A stretch of DNA of 13,706 nucleotides from Anaerolineae bacterium (GTDB taxonomy: Bacteria > Chloroflexota > Anaerolineae > Aggregatilineales > Phototrophicaceae), in NCBI GenBank assembly GCA_028284565.1, contig JANQRM010000263.1, positions 1-13,706 of the forward strand, written 5' to 3'. Numbering within the stretch: position 1 is the stretch's first letter; every line of letters begins with the position of its first letter. Below the pieces are notes generated by a model. It worked only from the letters and a program-made list of their open reading frames with translations, had not been told where the DNA came from and ran no database searches. The translations under genes were made by a program, and so were the position numbers. Of the stretch, positions 1-5,089 are shown in pieces.

Positions 1-75
1 TTAACCCCGCCTGATGGAGTCGGATTCGGCGTTACCATAGATGAAGATAAACTTACACACTATGCAAGGCAATAG
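1..75 (+). CDS. C-terminal end of an enolase-superfamily (mandelate racemase/muconate lactonizing-like) enzyme, partial
   Basis: Frame 1 is open from the window edge to a TAG at 73-75 and encodes 24 residues. They contain the segment PDGVGFGVTIDEDKLTHYAR, which resembles the conserved tail of mandelate-racemase/muconate-lactonizing enzymes (pattern P-G-G-V-x-[IL]-D-x-[DE]-x-L-x-x-Y), the last part of the capping domain after the barrel. The catalytic barrel lies outside the window, so the substrate (typically a sugar acid in dehydratase members) cannot be named. The gene converges on the minus-strand PhnB-like gene, with about 50 bases between the stop codons and no obvious terminator hairpin. 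The assignment rests on the tail motif alone and is moderate. Confidence 0.6.
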   Translation, partial: LTPPDGVGFGVTIDEDKLTHYARQ

Positions 76-126
76 AAATGCCCCGATGCAATTTGCGCTT
101 CAATTTCATCCGTATATGTAACAGCT

Positions 127-564
127 TCACCTAGCTATTGCGGAATAATTGCTAGTTGGTGTACTGATTACATTGAATTTCCATGTAATGCCAAATTGAT
201 CCGTCACCATTCCAAAGATCGTTCCCCAAAAGGTCGCTTCCAACGGCTCAATCACCCTGCCATTATCAGCTAGCCCCTCAAAAATAGCACGCATCTTATC
301 TTCATCAGTATCATTCAACATCAACGCAACATGATTACCGACTTGAAGATCATAACGATTTGGTGCAAGGTCTGAAATATTGAGCTGGATGCCCTGAAAT
401 TCAACTTCGGCAATCATTACTCTATTGCTGTACTCCGGTGGCACATCGAAGGGAGCTTCGTTAAATCGTGTGATGGTTTTAATCTCGGCATTGAAAATAC
501 GCCGATAAGCATTCAAAGCGGCTTCTCCCTGCCCATCAAATGTCAGATAAGCGATAAGATTCAT
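127..564 (-). CDS. PhnB-like VOC (glyoxalase/bleomycin-resistance fold) protein
   Basis: A 145-residue protein of the PhnB-type VOC family. The N-terminus has the usual pattern of a beta strand (LIAYLTF) followed by an EAALNAYRRIFNAEI helix. Further on are EFQGIQLNISD, HVALMLNDTDEDKMRAIFEGLADNG and a closing WGTIFGMVTDQFGITWKFN strand pair, as in members annotated as 3-demethylubiquinone-9 methyltransferase-like. The length is normal for a single-domain PhnB protein. The family folds as a dimer of paired beta-alpha-beta-beta-beta modules, but many members have no known substrate, and none can be given here. The ATG at 564 overlaps the TAA of the preceding DUF1801 gene by one base (TAATG) and has AAGGA about 9 bases upstream, so translation is probably coupled. 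It is the last gene of the ArsR-led cassette. Confidence 0.88.
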   Translation of the reverse strand: MNLIAYLTFDGQGEAALNAYRRIFNAEIKTITRFNEAPFDVPPEYSNRVMIAEVEFQGIQLNISDLAPNRYDLQVGNHVALMLNDTDEDKMRAIFEGLADNGRVIEPLEATFWGTIFGMVTDQFGITWKFNVISTPTSNYSAIAR

Positions 565-926
565 TATGCATTGTCCTTTAAGTCAATCCATGCCATCACA
601 ACATGCTGAAGAGCTTCTGTTTTCTCTTGAATATCATCCATGCTATGAAAGCGTGCGACTCGGACTTGGTCTGCATCGCCTTCGAGTAAGCCATCTGAGT
701 TGGGGATAATCGCGCCGGTCTGGAAGAATAGATTCACGAACTTTTTGGTCCTTGGAGTCAAGGTCGCCAGATTGCCCTGATACGTAAACGTCGGACCACC
801 CCACTTTATCACTTCCGTCATCTTATCATCAGTCCCCAAGATAATCTCCCGCACCTGTTGCATTTCTGCTTTGAAGGGATGCTCCAGCTTCGCCATGAAT
901 TCATCCACTTCAGGATTGAAATTCAT
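564..926 (-). CDS. DUF1801 (YdhG-like) domain protein
   Basis: About 120 residues when started at the ATG at 926. The core NPEVDEFMAKLEHPFKAEMQQVREIIL followed by EVIKWGGPTFTYQGN, then TLTPRTKKFVNLFFQTGA and a C-terminal helix starting near MDDIQEKTEAL, is characteristic of DUF1801 proteins. This is a small alpha/beta family of unknown biochemical function that often sits beside SRPBCC and PhnB genes. The frame stays open to 1016, and ATGs exist at 947, 932 and 926. I prefer 926 because GGAG lies 8 bases upstream and family members start close to the N-P-E-V-D motif. With that start the gene overlaps the SRPBCC gene by 17 bases. It has no signal peptide or membrane segment and is likely cytoplasmic. 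Confidence 0.85.
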   Translation of the reverse strand: MNFNPEVDEFMAKLEHPFKAEMQQVREIILGTDDKMTEVIKWGGPTFTYQGNLATLTPRTKKFVNLFFQTGAIIPNSDGLLEGDADQVRVARFHSMDDIQEKTEALQHVVMAWIDLKDNA

Positions 927-1395
927 TGTCATTGCTCCATTTGTCATCGATTGTTCTCTTTCGATTACCCAGCTCAGATTGCAGATACACAAATGTACTC
1001 TGCCACCAATCATCATAGAGCTTCATTGGAATTGCCTTCGAGATACCCTCTTGCTTCAAGTGGAACTTCGTCTGTTGCCCCATCGGGATAAACCGCATCG
1101 TCAACGTCGAAACTTGCTCGTCCCCCTCCCACTGATGAGTCATTATCAGTCGTTCCGGTGGATTCAACTCGATAATCTGCCCATGCAGAATCAGCCGATT
1201 ATTGTCGTTATCGCGCATCTCCCACCTACATACCCCACCCGCTTGCAAGTTCATCTCGACCTGTTCCGTCGTCACGCCATCGGGTCCCCACCATGTACAT
1301 AGCAACTCCGGCACAGTGAAATAATCAAATACTACCTCGCGCGGTGCATCAAACACTCGCTCCATTCGTAGCACTTGCATCGGTTTAGTCATCAT
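910..1395 (-). CDS. SRPBCC / AHSA1 domain protein (polyketide cyclase-like START fold)
   Basis: A protein of about 161 residues with the Aha1-C/START-like pattern: an opening strand VLRMERVFDAPREVVFDYFT, then the signature PELLCTWWGPDGVT, an acidic strand GGVCRWEMRD, and LHGQIIELNPPERLIMTHQWEG. A late strand TLTMRFIPMGQQTKFHLKQEGI and a C-terminal helix follow. These proteins form a deep hydrophobic ligand cavity, but the ligand is unknown. ATGs at 1395 and 1392 sit 5 and 8 bases after a GGGG Shine-Dalgarno; a GTG at 1401 is also possible. All of these starts lie inside the 3' end of the ArsR gene, so translation is likely coupled. Pairing of an ArsR repressor with an AHSA1 protein is a common arrangement, and the repressor may respond to the same ligand (inference). 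Confidence 0.9.
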   Translation of the reverse strand: MMTKPMQVLRMERVFDAPREVVFDYFTVPELLCTWWGPDGVTTEQVEMNLQAGGVCRWEMRDNDNNRLILHGQIIELNPPERLIMTHQWEGDEQVSTLTMRFIPMGQQTKFHLKQEGISKAIPMKLYDDWWQSTFVYLQSELGNRKRTIDDKWSNDNEFQS

Positions 1396-1720
1396 CAGCA
1401 CCCCGTCGCTTCAATTGCTCATCAAGCTTGTCGAACTGCTGATTCCAATACTCCCGATATTGATCCATATAGTTAAAGGTCTCGATAAACCCCGCTTCGT
1501 TCAGTGAATAGATTCGATACTGTGTTTGCTTCTCATAACGAATCAATCCCGTTTCCTCCAGCAGGCGTAAATGCCGAGAAATCGCAGGCGCAGATATATT
1601 TAGTGGCTCACTCAAATCCCCTACAGTCAACGCCCCGTGCCGCAACTGAGACAAGATTTTCCGTCGCACTGGATTCGCCAATGCCGAGAACACCAAATCG
1701 AGCTTGTCTATATCCATCAC
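1385..1720 (-). CDS. ArsR-family winged-helix repressor, non-metal type
   Basis: A 111-residue ArsR/SmtB-type regulator. The helix-turn-helix region reads LVFSALANPVRRKILSQL, LTVGDLSEPLNISAPAISRHLRLLEETGLI, followed by a wing, YEKQTQYRIYSL. The metal-binding ELCVCDL motif of classical ArsR is replaced by ALTVGDL without cysteines, so arsenite-type sensing is unlikely. This form is typical of repressors paired with SRPBCC proteins. The C-terminal helix (YMDQYREYWNQQFDKLDEQLKRR) is rich in charged and aromatic residues and may help dimerise. The start is GTG at 1720 or ATG at 1717, and there is no strong Shine-Dalgarno. Immediately upstream lie a consensus promoter and two abutting palindromes, so this is the first gene of the cassette and probably represses it and itself. 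Confidence 0.92.
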   Translation of the reverse strand: MMDIDKLDLVFSALANPVRRKILSQLRHGALTVGDLSEPLNISAPAISRHLRLLEETGLIRYEKQTQYRIYSLNEAGFIETFNYMDQYREYWNQQFDKLDEQLKRRGADDD

Positions 1721-1727
1721 GATTTAC

Positions 1728-1759
1728 TTAACAAATATGTTAATTAACAATCATGTTAA
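1728..1759. promoter_or_regulatory. Tandem palindromic operator, probably for the ArsR repressor
   Basis: Two 16-bp sites of the form TTAACA-N4-TGTTAA lie directly end to end: 1728-1743 (centre AATA) and 1744-1759 (centre ATCA). Both arms are perfect inverted repeats, and the 16-bp centre-to-centre spacing is about one and a half helical turns. The sites occupy the expected transcription start and early leader of the ArsR promoter and share one base with its -10 element. This is a position where a bound dimer would block initiation. Confidence 0.8.
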
Positions 1760-1786
1760 TTATAGTCCAAAAGGAATACCTGTCAA
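1759..1786 (-). promoter_or_regulatory. Consensus sigma-70 promoter of the ArsR cassette
   Basis: On the minus strand TTGACA (1786-1781) is followed by a 16-base spacer and TATAAT (1764-1759). Both hexamers match the consensus perfectly. The predicted start falls near 1752, inside the upstream palindrome of the operator. A strong core promoter overlapped by operators fits a cassette that is silent until the repressor releases. Confidence 0.85.
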
Positions 1787-1835
1787 GCGGATAGTTATAC
1801 TGTTTAATTAACTGTCCACAACCGGGAAAATCCTT

Positions 1836-2390
1836 TTATTCATGATAAGTTCTTGGTGAGTTTTCGGTTGTTTCCTGACTGGCAAGTTTAGATTCGAGTT
1901 CACGGATGCGAGCGTTCTTTTCATCCAACAAACGGTCTTTGGCAAACAACTGAGTGACGGCTTCTTCGCGTTCTTGTTGGAGGGATTGGCGACGTTGACG
2001 CTCGGATTCAAATTCGACACGTAAGCGTTCCAACTCCCCTGTTAGATGGATGACGGTTTGGCGCAAGTCGTTGACATCACTTTCGAGGCGCACCTTCTCT
2101 CGTTGGACATTGGCGAGACTTTCTTTCAAGGTAATGCGTTCTTGCTCCAATCTCGAAATACGTTGATTCTGTGATATGACTAGTTCGTGGATGATGCGTT
2201 GCGCTTCGGTATGGACTTCGCTTTGTACCGTATCGAGTTGTTCTTGTTGTAGCTCGATTTCTTCGATGCGTTGTTGACGCTGTGACCGCCAGCGTACCCA
2301 TGTGACCAAGAGCGACCCTAGCCCCAAGATGAAGGAGATACCCCAAATGACGACTTTATTCAGCACCTCGTTAAGCACATCCGGGTTCAT
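1836..2390 (-). CDS. Membrane-anchored coiled-coil protein of unknown function
   Basis: A 184-residue protein I do not recognise as a named family. Residues 12-32 (VVIWGISFILGLGSLLVTWV) form one hydrophobic segment, followed at once by a basic stretch (RWRSQRQQR), which predicts an N-out, C-in signal anchor. Residues 38 to about 175 form an almost uninterrupted charged helix with heptad-like spacing of L, I and V, rich in Glu, Arg and Gln, i.e. a long cytoplasmic coiled coil with a short polar tail. The general layout recalls small envelope scaffold proteins, but I saw no diagnostic motif. The start is the ATG at 2390 with only a weak purine-rich upstream stretch. Its ATGA overlaps the stop of a 63-codon ORF of doubtful reality. 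It ends about 50 bases from the -35 of the ArsR promoter, with no terminator seen between. Confidence 0.7.
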   Translation of the reverse strand: MNPDVLNEVLNKVVIWGISFILGLGSLLVTWVRWRSQRQQRIEEIELQQEQLDTVQSEVHTEAQRIIHELVISQNQRISRLEQERITLKESLANVQREKVRLESDVNDLRQTVIHLTGELERLRVEFESERQRRQSLQQEREEAVTQLFAKDRLLDEKNARIRELESKLASQETTENSPRTYHE

Positions 2391-2770
2391 TGCGAAATCT
2401 CTGTCATGACTGAAGTAGCAACATACACTTTGAGTAAGGTGATATAAAGTCCTTTGATTTGTGCCACAGTTCTGACCATTGGCAGGTGATTTTCATGCGA
2501 ATTTCCTATTGAGATGCGCTTCTGAGCTATTCCGTTGTTCAATTGAAACAAGAACTCACGGGGATCGGTCACCCTCATTTCGGCACGCCATGATGTTTAG
2601 GGTCGTTGCCCTACTGGGTTCTGTTCATCTACATTATAGAACATTTGGTCTTATATGTGTGATGCATCTGGCTATGCATTTGGCTATGCATTTTATAACC
2701 GTTTTCATACAATAGGTTTTAGTTGTTAGTGAATTGATCCCTAGTTATTTTTATCAGATATATTGAAGTC
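2391..2770. other. 380-base gap without a supported gene
   Basis: This stretch lies between the coiled-coil gene and the winged-helix gene. It holds a short tandem repeat at 2662-2697 and a short inverted repeat (TAGGG/CCCTA) near 2598. A 63-codon minus-strand ORF (2387-2578) has no ribosome binding site and no recognisable similarity. I see no RNA gene or mobile-element end. Confidence 0.5.
2662..2697. repeat. Three tandem copies of a 12-bp unit, ATGCATYTGGCT
   Basis: ATGCATCTGGCT (2662-2673) and ATGCATTTGGCT (2674-2685) are followed by a half-conserved third copy, ATGCATTTTATA (2686-2697). Each unit contains the self-complementary hexamer ATGCAT. The array lies in the gap between two minus-strand genes. 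It could be a multi-site regulator target or simple slippage, and nothing else identifies it. Confidence 0.7.
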
Positions 2771-3022
2771 TTATTCATCCCAGTCCGGTGCTAGACCTGT
2801 TAGGCGGAGGCTACGCGCTCGACCATCTTCACGATCGAGGTATCCTGCAAAGACGAGGCGATCAAGATGGCGAGTGATGGACCCTCGTGAAAGAAAACAC
2901 CCTTCAGCAATTTCTCGATGGCTCGGTGCGTAACCGTTATGTTCATCCAGATAATCACGCACAAAGGTATAGACAATTCTGGTGTCATCTTGAATTTCTG
3001 GCGGGATATTCGCATTTGACAT
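2771..3022 (-). CDS. Small LexA-type winged-helix DNA-binding protein without a peptidase domain
   Basis: An 83-residue protein made up almost entirely of a LexA N-terminal-type winged helix. RIVYTFVRDYLDEHNGYAPSHREIAEG matches the LexA first helix and Y-x-P-S-x-R-E-I motif. The recognition helix SRGSITRHLDRLVFAGYL and the wing REDGRARSLRLTG follow. The Ala-Gly cleavage site and the Ser/Lys peptidase domain of full LexA are absent, so it cannot self-cleave in the LexA manner; it may be a stand-alone repressor. The frame opens with a TTG at 3034, but the ATG at 3022 is more likely, although AAGG is 14 bases away. The gene stands alone, about 120 bases from a plus-strand terminator region. Its target is unknown, and the tandem repeat 75 bases downstream is one candidate site (speculative). 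Confidence 0.82.
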   Translation of the reverse strand: MSNANIPPEIQDDTRIVYTFVRDYLDEHNGYAPSHREIAEGCFLSRGSITRHLDRLVFAGYLDREDGRARSLRLTGLAPDWDE

Positions 3023-3123
3023 TACAAAAATCAAACCTTTCTGGCGAAAAAAATTTTGCCTTTTTTGGGCTGAATCTGTTGTTGATTCTGCACTTCAGTC
3101 TCGTGATTTGCGTATGATTTTGG

Positions 3124-3199
3124 TACAATTATGCTTCATGTAAACCCTGCCTGTGTATTTGTGATTGCCCATCGCGCTACACAGGTAGCGGGTTTTTTT
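3124..3199 (+). ncRNA. Candidate short terminated transcript (small RNA)
   Basis: A possible -10 element, TACAAT (3124-3129), with a poor -35 (TCGTGA, 17 bases upstream), would start a transcript near 3136. It would end at the strong intrinsic terminator at 3143-3199, giving an RNA of about 65 nt. No plus-strand gene lies upstream for the terminator to serve. A 33-codon ATG frame (3131 to about 3232) overlaps but lacks a ribosome binding site. The 20-nt loop of the hairpin could be the functional part. The promoter is the weak point. Confidence 0.35.
3143..3199 (+). terminator. Strong rho-independent terminator, plus strand
   Basis: The 5' arm AACCCTGCCTGTGTA (3143-3157) pairs with 3178-3194: ten pairs next to the loop including one G-U, a two-base GC bulge at 3188-3189, then five more pairs. 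The loop is 20 nt. Seven T residues (3193-3199) follow, the first two of which pair in the stem. The orientation is unambiguous, because the minus strand has no T tract on the other side. Confidence 0.8.
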
Positions 3200-3548
3200 C
3201 AGCTGTTTTTAGTGCCCCAAACCAAGAGATAGCATCTCGCGCAGGGTTCAGTATAACCTATGTAGACCATGTGTTCTAGTATAGAAGTGGTAGATTTTGG
3301 TTTGAATTCGGTTTGGATCCTCCACATCATTAAATATGAATTGTCCTTTATCATCCATTATCACCTCAATGTTTTTATCTAATCTCTATTGTTGCAAAAG
3401 TTTGTGAAATATTTGTTTGTGTTTGGTTATAAACACTTAATTTAACCTTTTCCTTACGGAACTGTATCGCTCTGTAAATTGAATCGGACACCTGTTCGTT
3501 TGTATGCTTTTTCAGTGCTTTACTAATACCTTTGGAACTGGGGACTTC
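3200..3548. other. Sortase upstream region
   Basis: AT-rich sequence between the plus-strand terminator and the sortase start. It contains a short minus-strand ORF with a good ribosome binding site (3248-3358). A TATAAA at about 3429 could be a -10 for the sortase, but no correctly spaced -35 was found. A 64-codon minus-strand frame at 3375-3569 overlaps the sortase start and has no recognisable content. Confidence 0.4.
3248..3358 (-). CDS. Possible 36-residue small protein
   Basis: The ATG at 3358 is preceded by GAGG with a 5-base spacing (GAGGTGATA-ATG), one of the best ribosome binding sites in the window. The frame then runs 36 codons to a TGA at 3248-3250. The peptide begins MDDKGQFIFNDVEDPNRI and ends in a basic, aromatic tail (TKIYHFYTRTHGLHRLY). 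There is no signal peptide or membrane segment, and I do not recognise it. It could be a real small protein or the decayed end of a longer gene. No convincing promoter was found upstream. Confidence 0.3.
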   Translation of the reverse strand: MDDKGQFIFNDVEDPNRIQTKIYHFYTRTHGLHRLY

Positions 3549-4610
3549 ATGCAGACTCCGCAGAAACACATCATTGCCATTCTCTTCTTTAGTCTCATCA
3601 GCTTATTCTTCTTACCCACCACAACCTTTGCACTTTCGCCTGACAACGAATCCGTTGCATCGTTCCATGAGAATTTGGGATTGAATTTGACACTAGGGAA
3701 TCATCTTTGTGCTTTGCAAGCCTTTGATTTGAGTGGAATGGTAGAAGATGAAACGCAACAACTGATAGATTATAGCTCGGTGGTGTTTCGTGTTCCAGAG
3801 ACGTGTGTGGCGGTACATTCTCGTCTACGCGCACCGATTGATCAAACCGTATGGTTGAGCCTCTCGCTGGATGAACAATCGGATTGGTTAACACTTTATA
3901 CGCTCCCATACGATGCACATCCCCCCACCCTAGACCGACGGGGACGCTACTTTGGTTGTGCAATGCCAGAGAATGGGTTTCATACCTGTCGTGTGAGTTT
4001 TGAAGTCAAGGGAATCAAATATCAAGTGCTAGTCCCTATGCGTGTTGGTGTGGTGCGGGATTATCCGTTGGCAACAGTACGTCCTACACGACCCGTGACA
4101 AGTTCCAACGAGAGCGTTGCATCGACACCGACAGCTTTGGCTAAGCCCTTTACAAATAATAATACCGTTCCAACGTTTCAATATGGACGCGGGATTTCGA
4201 TACCGAGTTTGGGGTTTTATTCTGGAATCACAACCTTCCCGCTTATGAATAATACATGGCAGATTGCTGTGGAAGAACGGATGGTAGGGCATCTACAAGG
4301 GACAGCTTGGATACATGACCAAAGCAACATTGTGTTGGGGGGACACTCCCTACATAGCGATGGTGCGAATGGTATCTTCGCCGGATTATACAACGTAAAT
4401 GTGGGTCAAGAAGTCATTCTAAATGATGGCGGCGCACAACGTCGTTACGTCGTCACCGAGATTCGACTTGTGCATTATCAGGATGTGTCGGTGGTATATC
4501 CGAATCATGGGGACCGACTAACGATGTTAACTTGTCACATCCCCTCTTATAATGCAACGACAAACAATTATGATCAACGCTTGGTGGTGATTGCTCATCC
4601 GGTGGGATAA
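3549..4610 (+). CDS. Secreted sortase-family transpeptidase with a long N-terminal extension
   Basis: A 353-residue protein from the ATG at 3549, chosen because GGGG lies 5 bases upstream and a signal peptide follows at once (basic QKH, then IIAILFFSLISLFFL, with cleavage near TFALS). An upstream ATG at 3504 has no ribosome binding site. Residues 30 to about 180 form an extracytoplasmic region with four cysteines (C54, C86, C137, C147), and 180-210 is a Thr/Pro/Asn-rich linker. Residues 214-353 are the sortase domain: ISIPSLGF, then GGHS with the catalytic His at about 266, LTC with the nucleophile Cys at about 329, and QRLVVIA with the Arg at about 344. Sortases cleave a C-terminal sorting signal and attach the protein to the cell surface or to another protein. 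No LPxTG-like partner or C-terminal membrane anchor is seen in the window. Its stop codon directly abuts that of the convergent STAS-like gene. Confidence 0.9.
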   Translation: MQTPQKHIIAILFFSLISLFFLPTTTFALSPDNESVASFHENLGLNLTLGNHLCALQAFDLSGMVEDETQQLIDYSSVVFRVPETCVAVHSRLRAPIDQTVWLSLSLDEQSDWLTLYTLPYDAHPPTLDRRGRYFGCAMPENGFHTCRVSFEVKGIKYQVLVPMRVGVVRDYPLATVRPTRPVTSSNESVASTPTALAKPFTNNNTVPTFQYGRGISIPSLGFYSGITTFPLMNNTWQIAVEERMVGHLQGTAWIHDQSNIVLGGHSLHSDGANGIFAGLYNVNVGQEVILNDGGAQRRYVVTEIRLVHYQDVSVVYPNHGDRLTMLTCHIPSYNATTNNYDQRLVVIAHPVG

Positions 4611-4928
4611 TCATTCCTCAGCTTCTAAGATATCTTTTGGAATCGATAGGGTAACATCGACATACATCAAGAATTCCAAAGCCTCTTTGCGCGTATTCAC
4701 AATTCGATAACGAGAACAAAATAACCTCGATAGCGTATTGCCTGAAAAACTAAAGAGTCGTTTTTGCACGTTAAACGCGACGATCCATCCAGCCTTGGGA
4801 TGCTGATTTCCTGCACCAGCTCGTTTATAGACTTCATTGATGTTGCTGGGCAGACTCTTCAATACGGTGGCATCATGTATGGTATGCACTGTGCTTGCTT
4901 GGCTGGAATCCATAAATGCAAGTGACAC
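4611..4928 (-). CDS. STAS-like protein remnant (C-terminal part)
   Basis: A 105-residue open frame beginning at GTG 4928 (ATG at 4913), without a ribosome binding site. The pattern LKSLPSNINEVYKRAGAGNQHPKAGWIVAFN, FSGNTLSRLFCSRYRIVNTRKEALEFLMYVDVTL resembles small STAS-like cytoplasmic proteins I associate with Anaerolineae. Those have an N-terminal strand pair, an N/HPxxGW-type central segment, a helix before R-[FY], and a tail of the form T-x-E-E-A-L-x-x-L-x-x-x-D-x-T-L. That family normally has about 130-140 residues, so the first strands are missing here. The upstream sequence still encodes them in a broken form (4929-5014). The frame may not be translated, since the best start site lies at the disrupted end. 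The family assignment is from memory of its pattern and is moderate. Confidence 0.5.
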   Translation of the reverse strand: MSLAFMDSSQASTVHTIHDATVLKSLPSNINEVYKRAGAGNQHPKAGWIVAFNVQKRLFSFSGNTLSRLFCSRYRIVNTRKEALEFLMYVDVTLSIPKDILEAEE

Positions 4929-5014
4929 GCTTACCGCCTATTCAATCTCATCTAAGGTAATAACCGAAATACAAGAATATGAGGCTCAAGAACCCAAGCT
5001 GTCTTAATTGGCAT
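4929..5014 (-). pseudogene. Disabled 5' end of the STAS-like gene (frameshift plus nonsense codon)
   Basis: An ATG at 5014 has AGGGGG 5 bases upstream, an excellent start. It encodes MPIKTAWVLEPHILVFRLLP before a TAG at 4954-4952. In the frame of the downstream 105-codon remnant, the overlapping sequence reads VITLDEIE, TAG (4940-4938), AVS, leading straight into the remnant. Restoring one lost base near 4964 and reading the TAG as CAG would give one continuous frame of about 134 codons, from 5014 to 4611, which is the usual length for the family. So the gene appears to carry a one-base deletion and a nonsense mutation. Sequencing error could explain one lesion but less easily both. Confidence 0.6.
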
Positions 5015-5034
5015 GATAACCCCCTACCTACTTG

Positions 5035-5056
5035 CCCTATTCTCGCAGGAGTAGGG
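5035..5056 (-). promoter_or_regulatory. Hairpin between the glycosidase-like gene and the STAS-like pseudogene
   Basis: On the minus strand CCCTACTC pairs with GAG-AA-TAGGG around a CTGC loop: eight pairs with a two-base bulge. No T tract follows, so it is not a standard intrinsic terminator. It lies about 35 bases after the stop of the 5090-7081 gene and just before the strong ribosome binding site of the broken STAS-like gene. It may be an RNA-stabilising or processing hairpin. Confidence 0.35.
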
Positions 5057-5089
5057 AAATCGTCTTAATGACTATGCGAAATAAAAAGA

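Noticed and set aside
871..1302. Long plus-strand open frames across the SRPBCC and DUF1801 genes
   Set aside because: They are antisense shadows: the peptides are low-complexity and have no motifs, while the minus-strand frames show clear family signatures and overlap-coupled starts.
2445..2466. TGGCAC on the minus strand near 2466, suggesting a sigma-54 promoter for the coiled-coil gene
   Set aside because: The required TTGC-type -12 element is absent at the right spacing, so this is a chance hexamer.
2387..2578. 63-codon minus-strand ORF whose TGA overlaps the ATG of the coiled-coil gene
   Set aside because: The ATGA overlap is suggestive, but there is no ribosome binding site, no recognisable motif and no promoter, and the residue composition is unremarkable. 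Kept out of the gene list.
3131..3232. 33-codon plus-strand ORF across the orphan terminator
   Set aside because: It has no ribosome binding site, and it reads through a terminator hairpin and T tract that better explain the sequence.
3375..3569. 64-codon minus-strand ORF ahead of the sortase
   Set aside because: It overlaps the sortase ribosome binding site and signal-peptide codons on the opposite strand, and has no ribosome binding site or family signature.
4900..5020. Programmed frameshift producing the full STAS-like protein
   Set aside because: No slippery heptamer is seen, and an in-frame TAG at 4940-4938 would still stop translation after the shift, so decay is the simpler reading.
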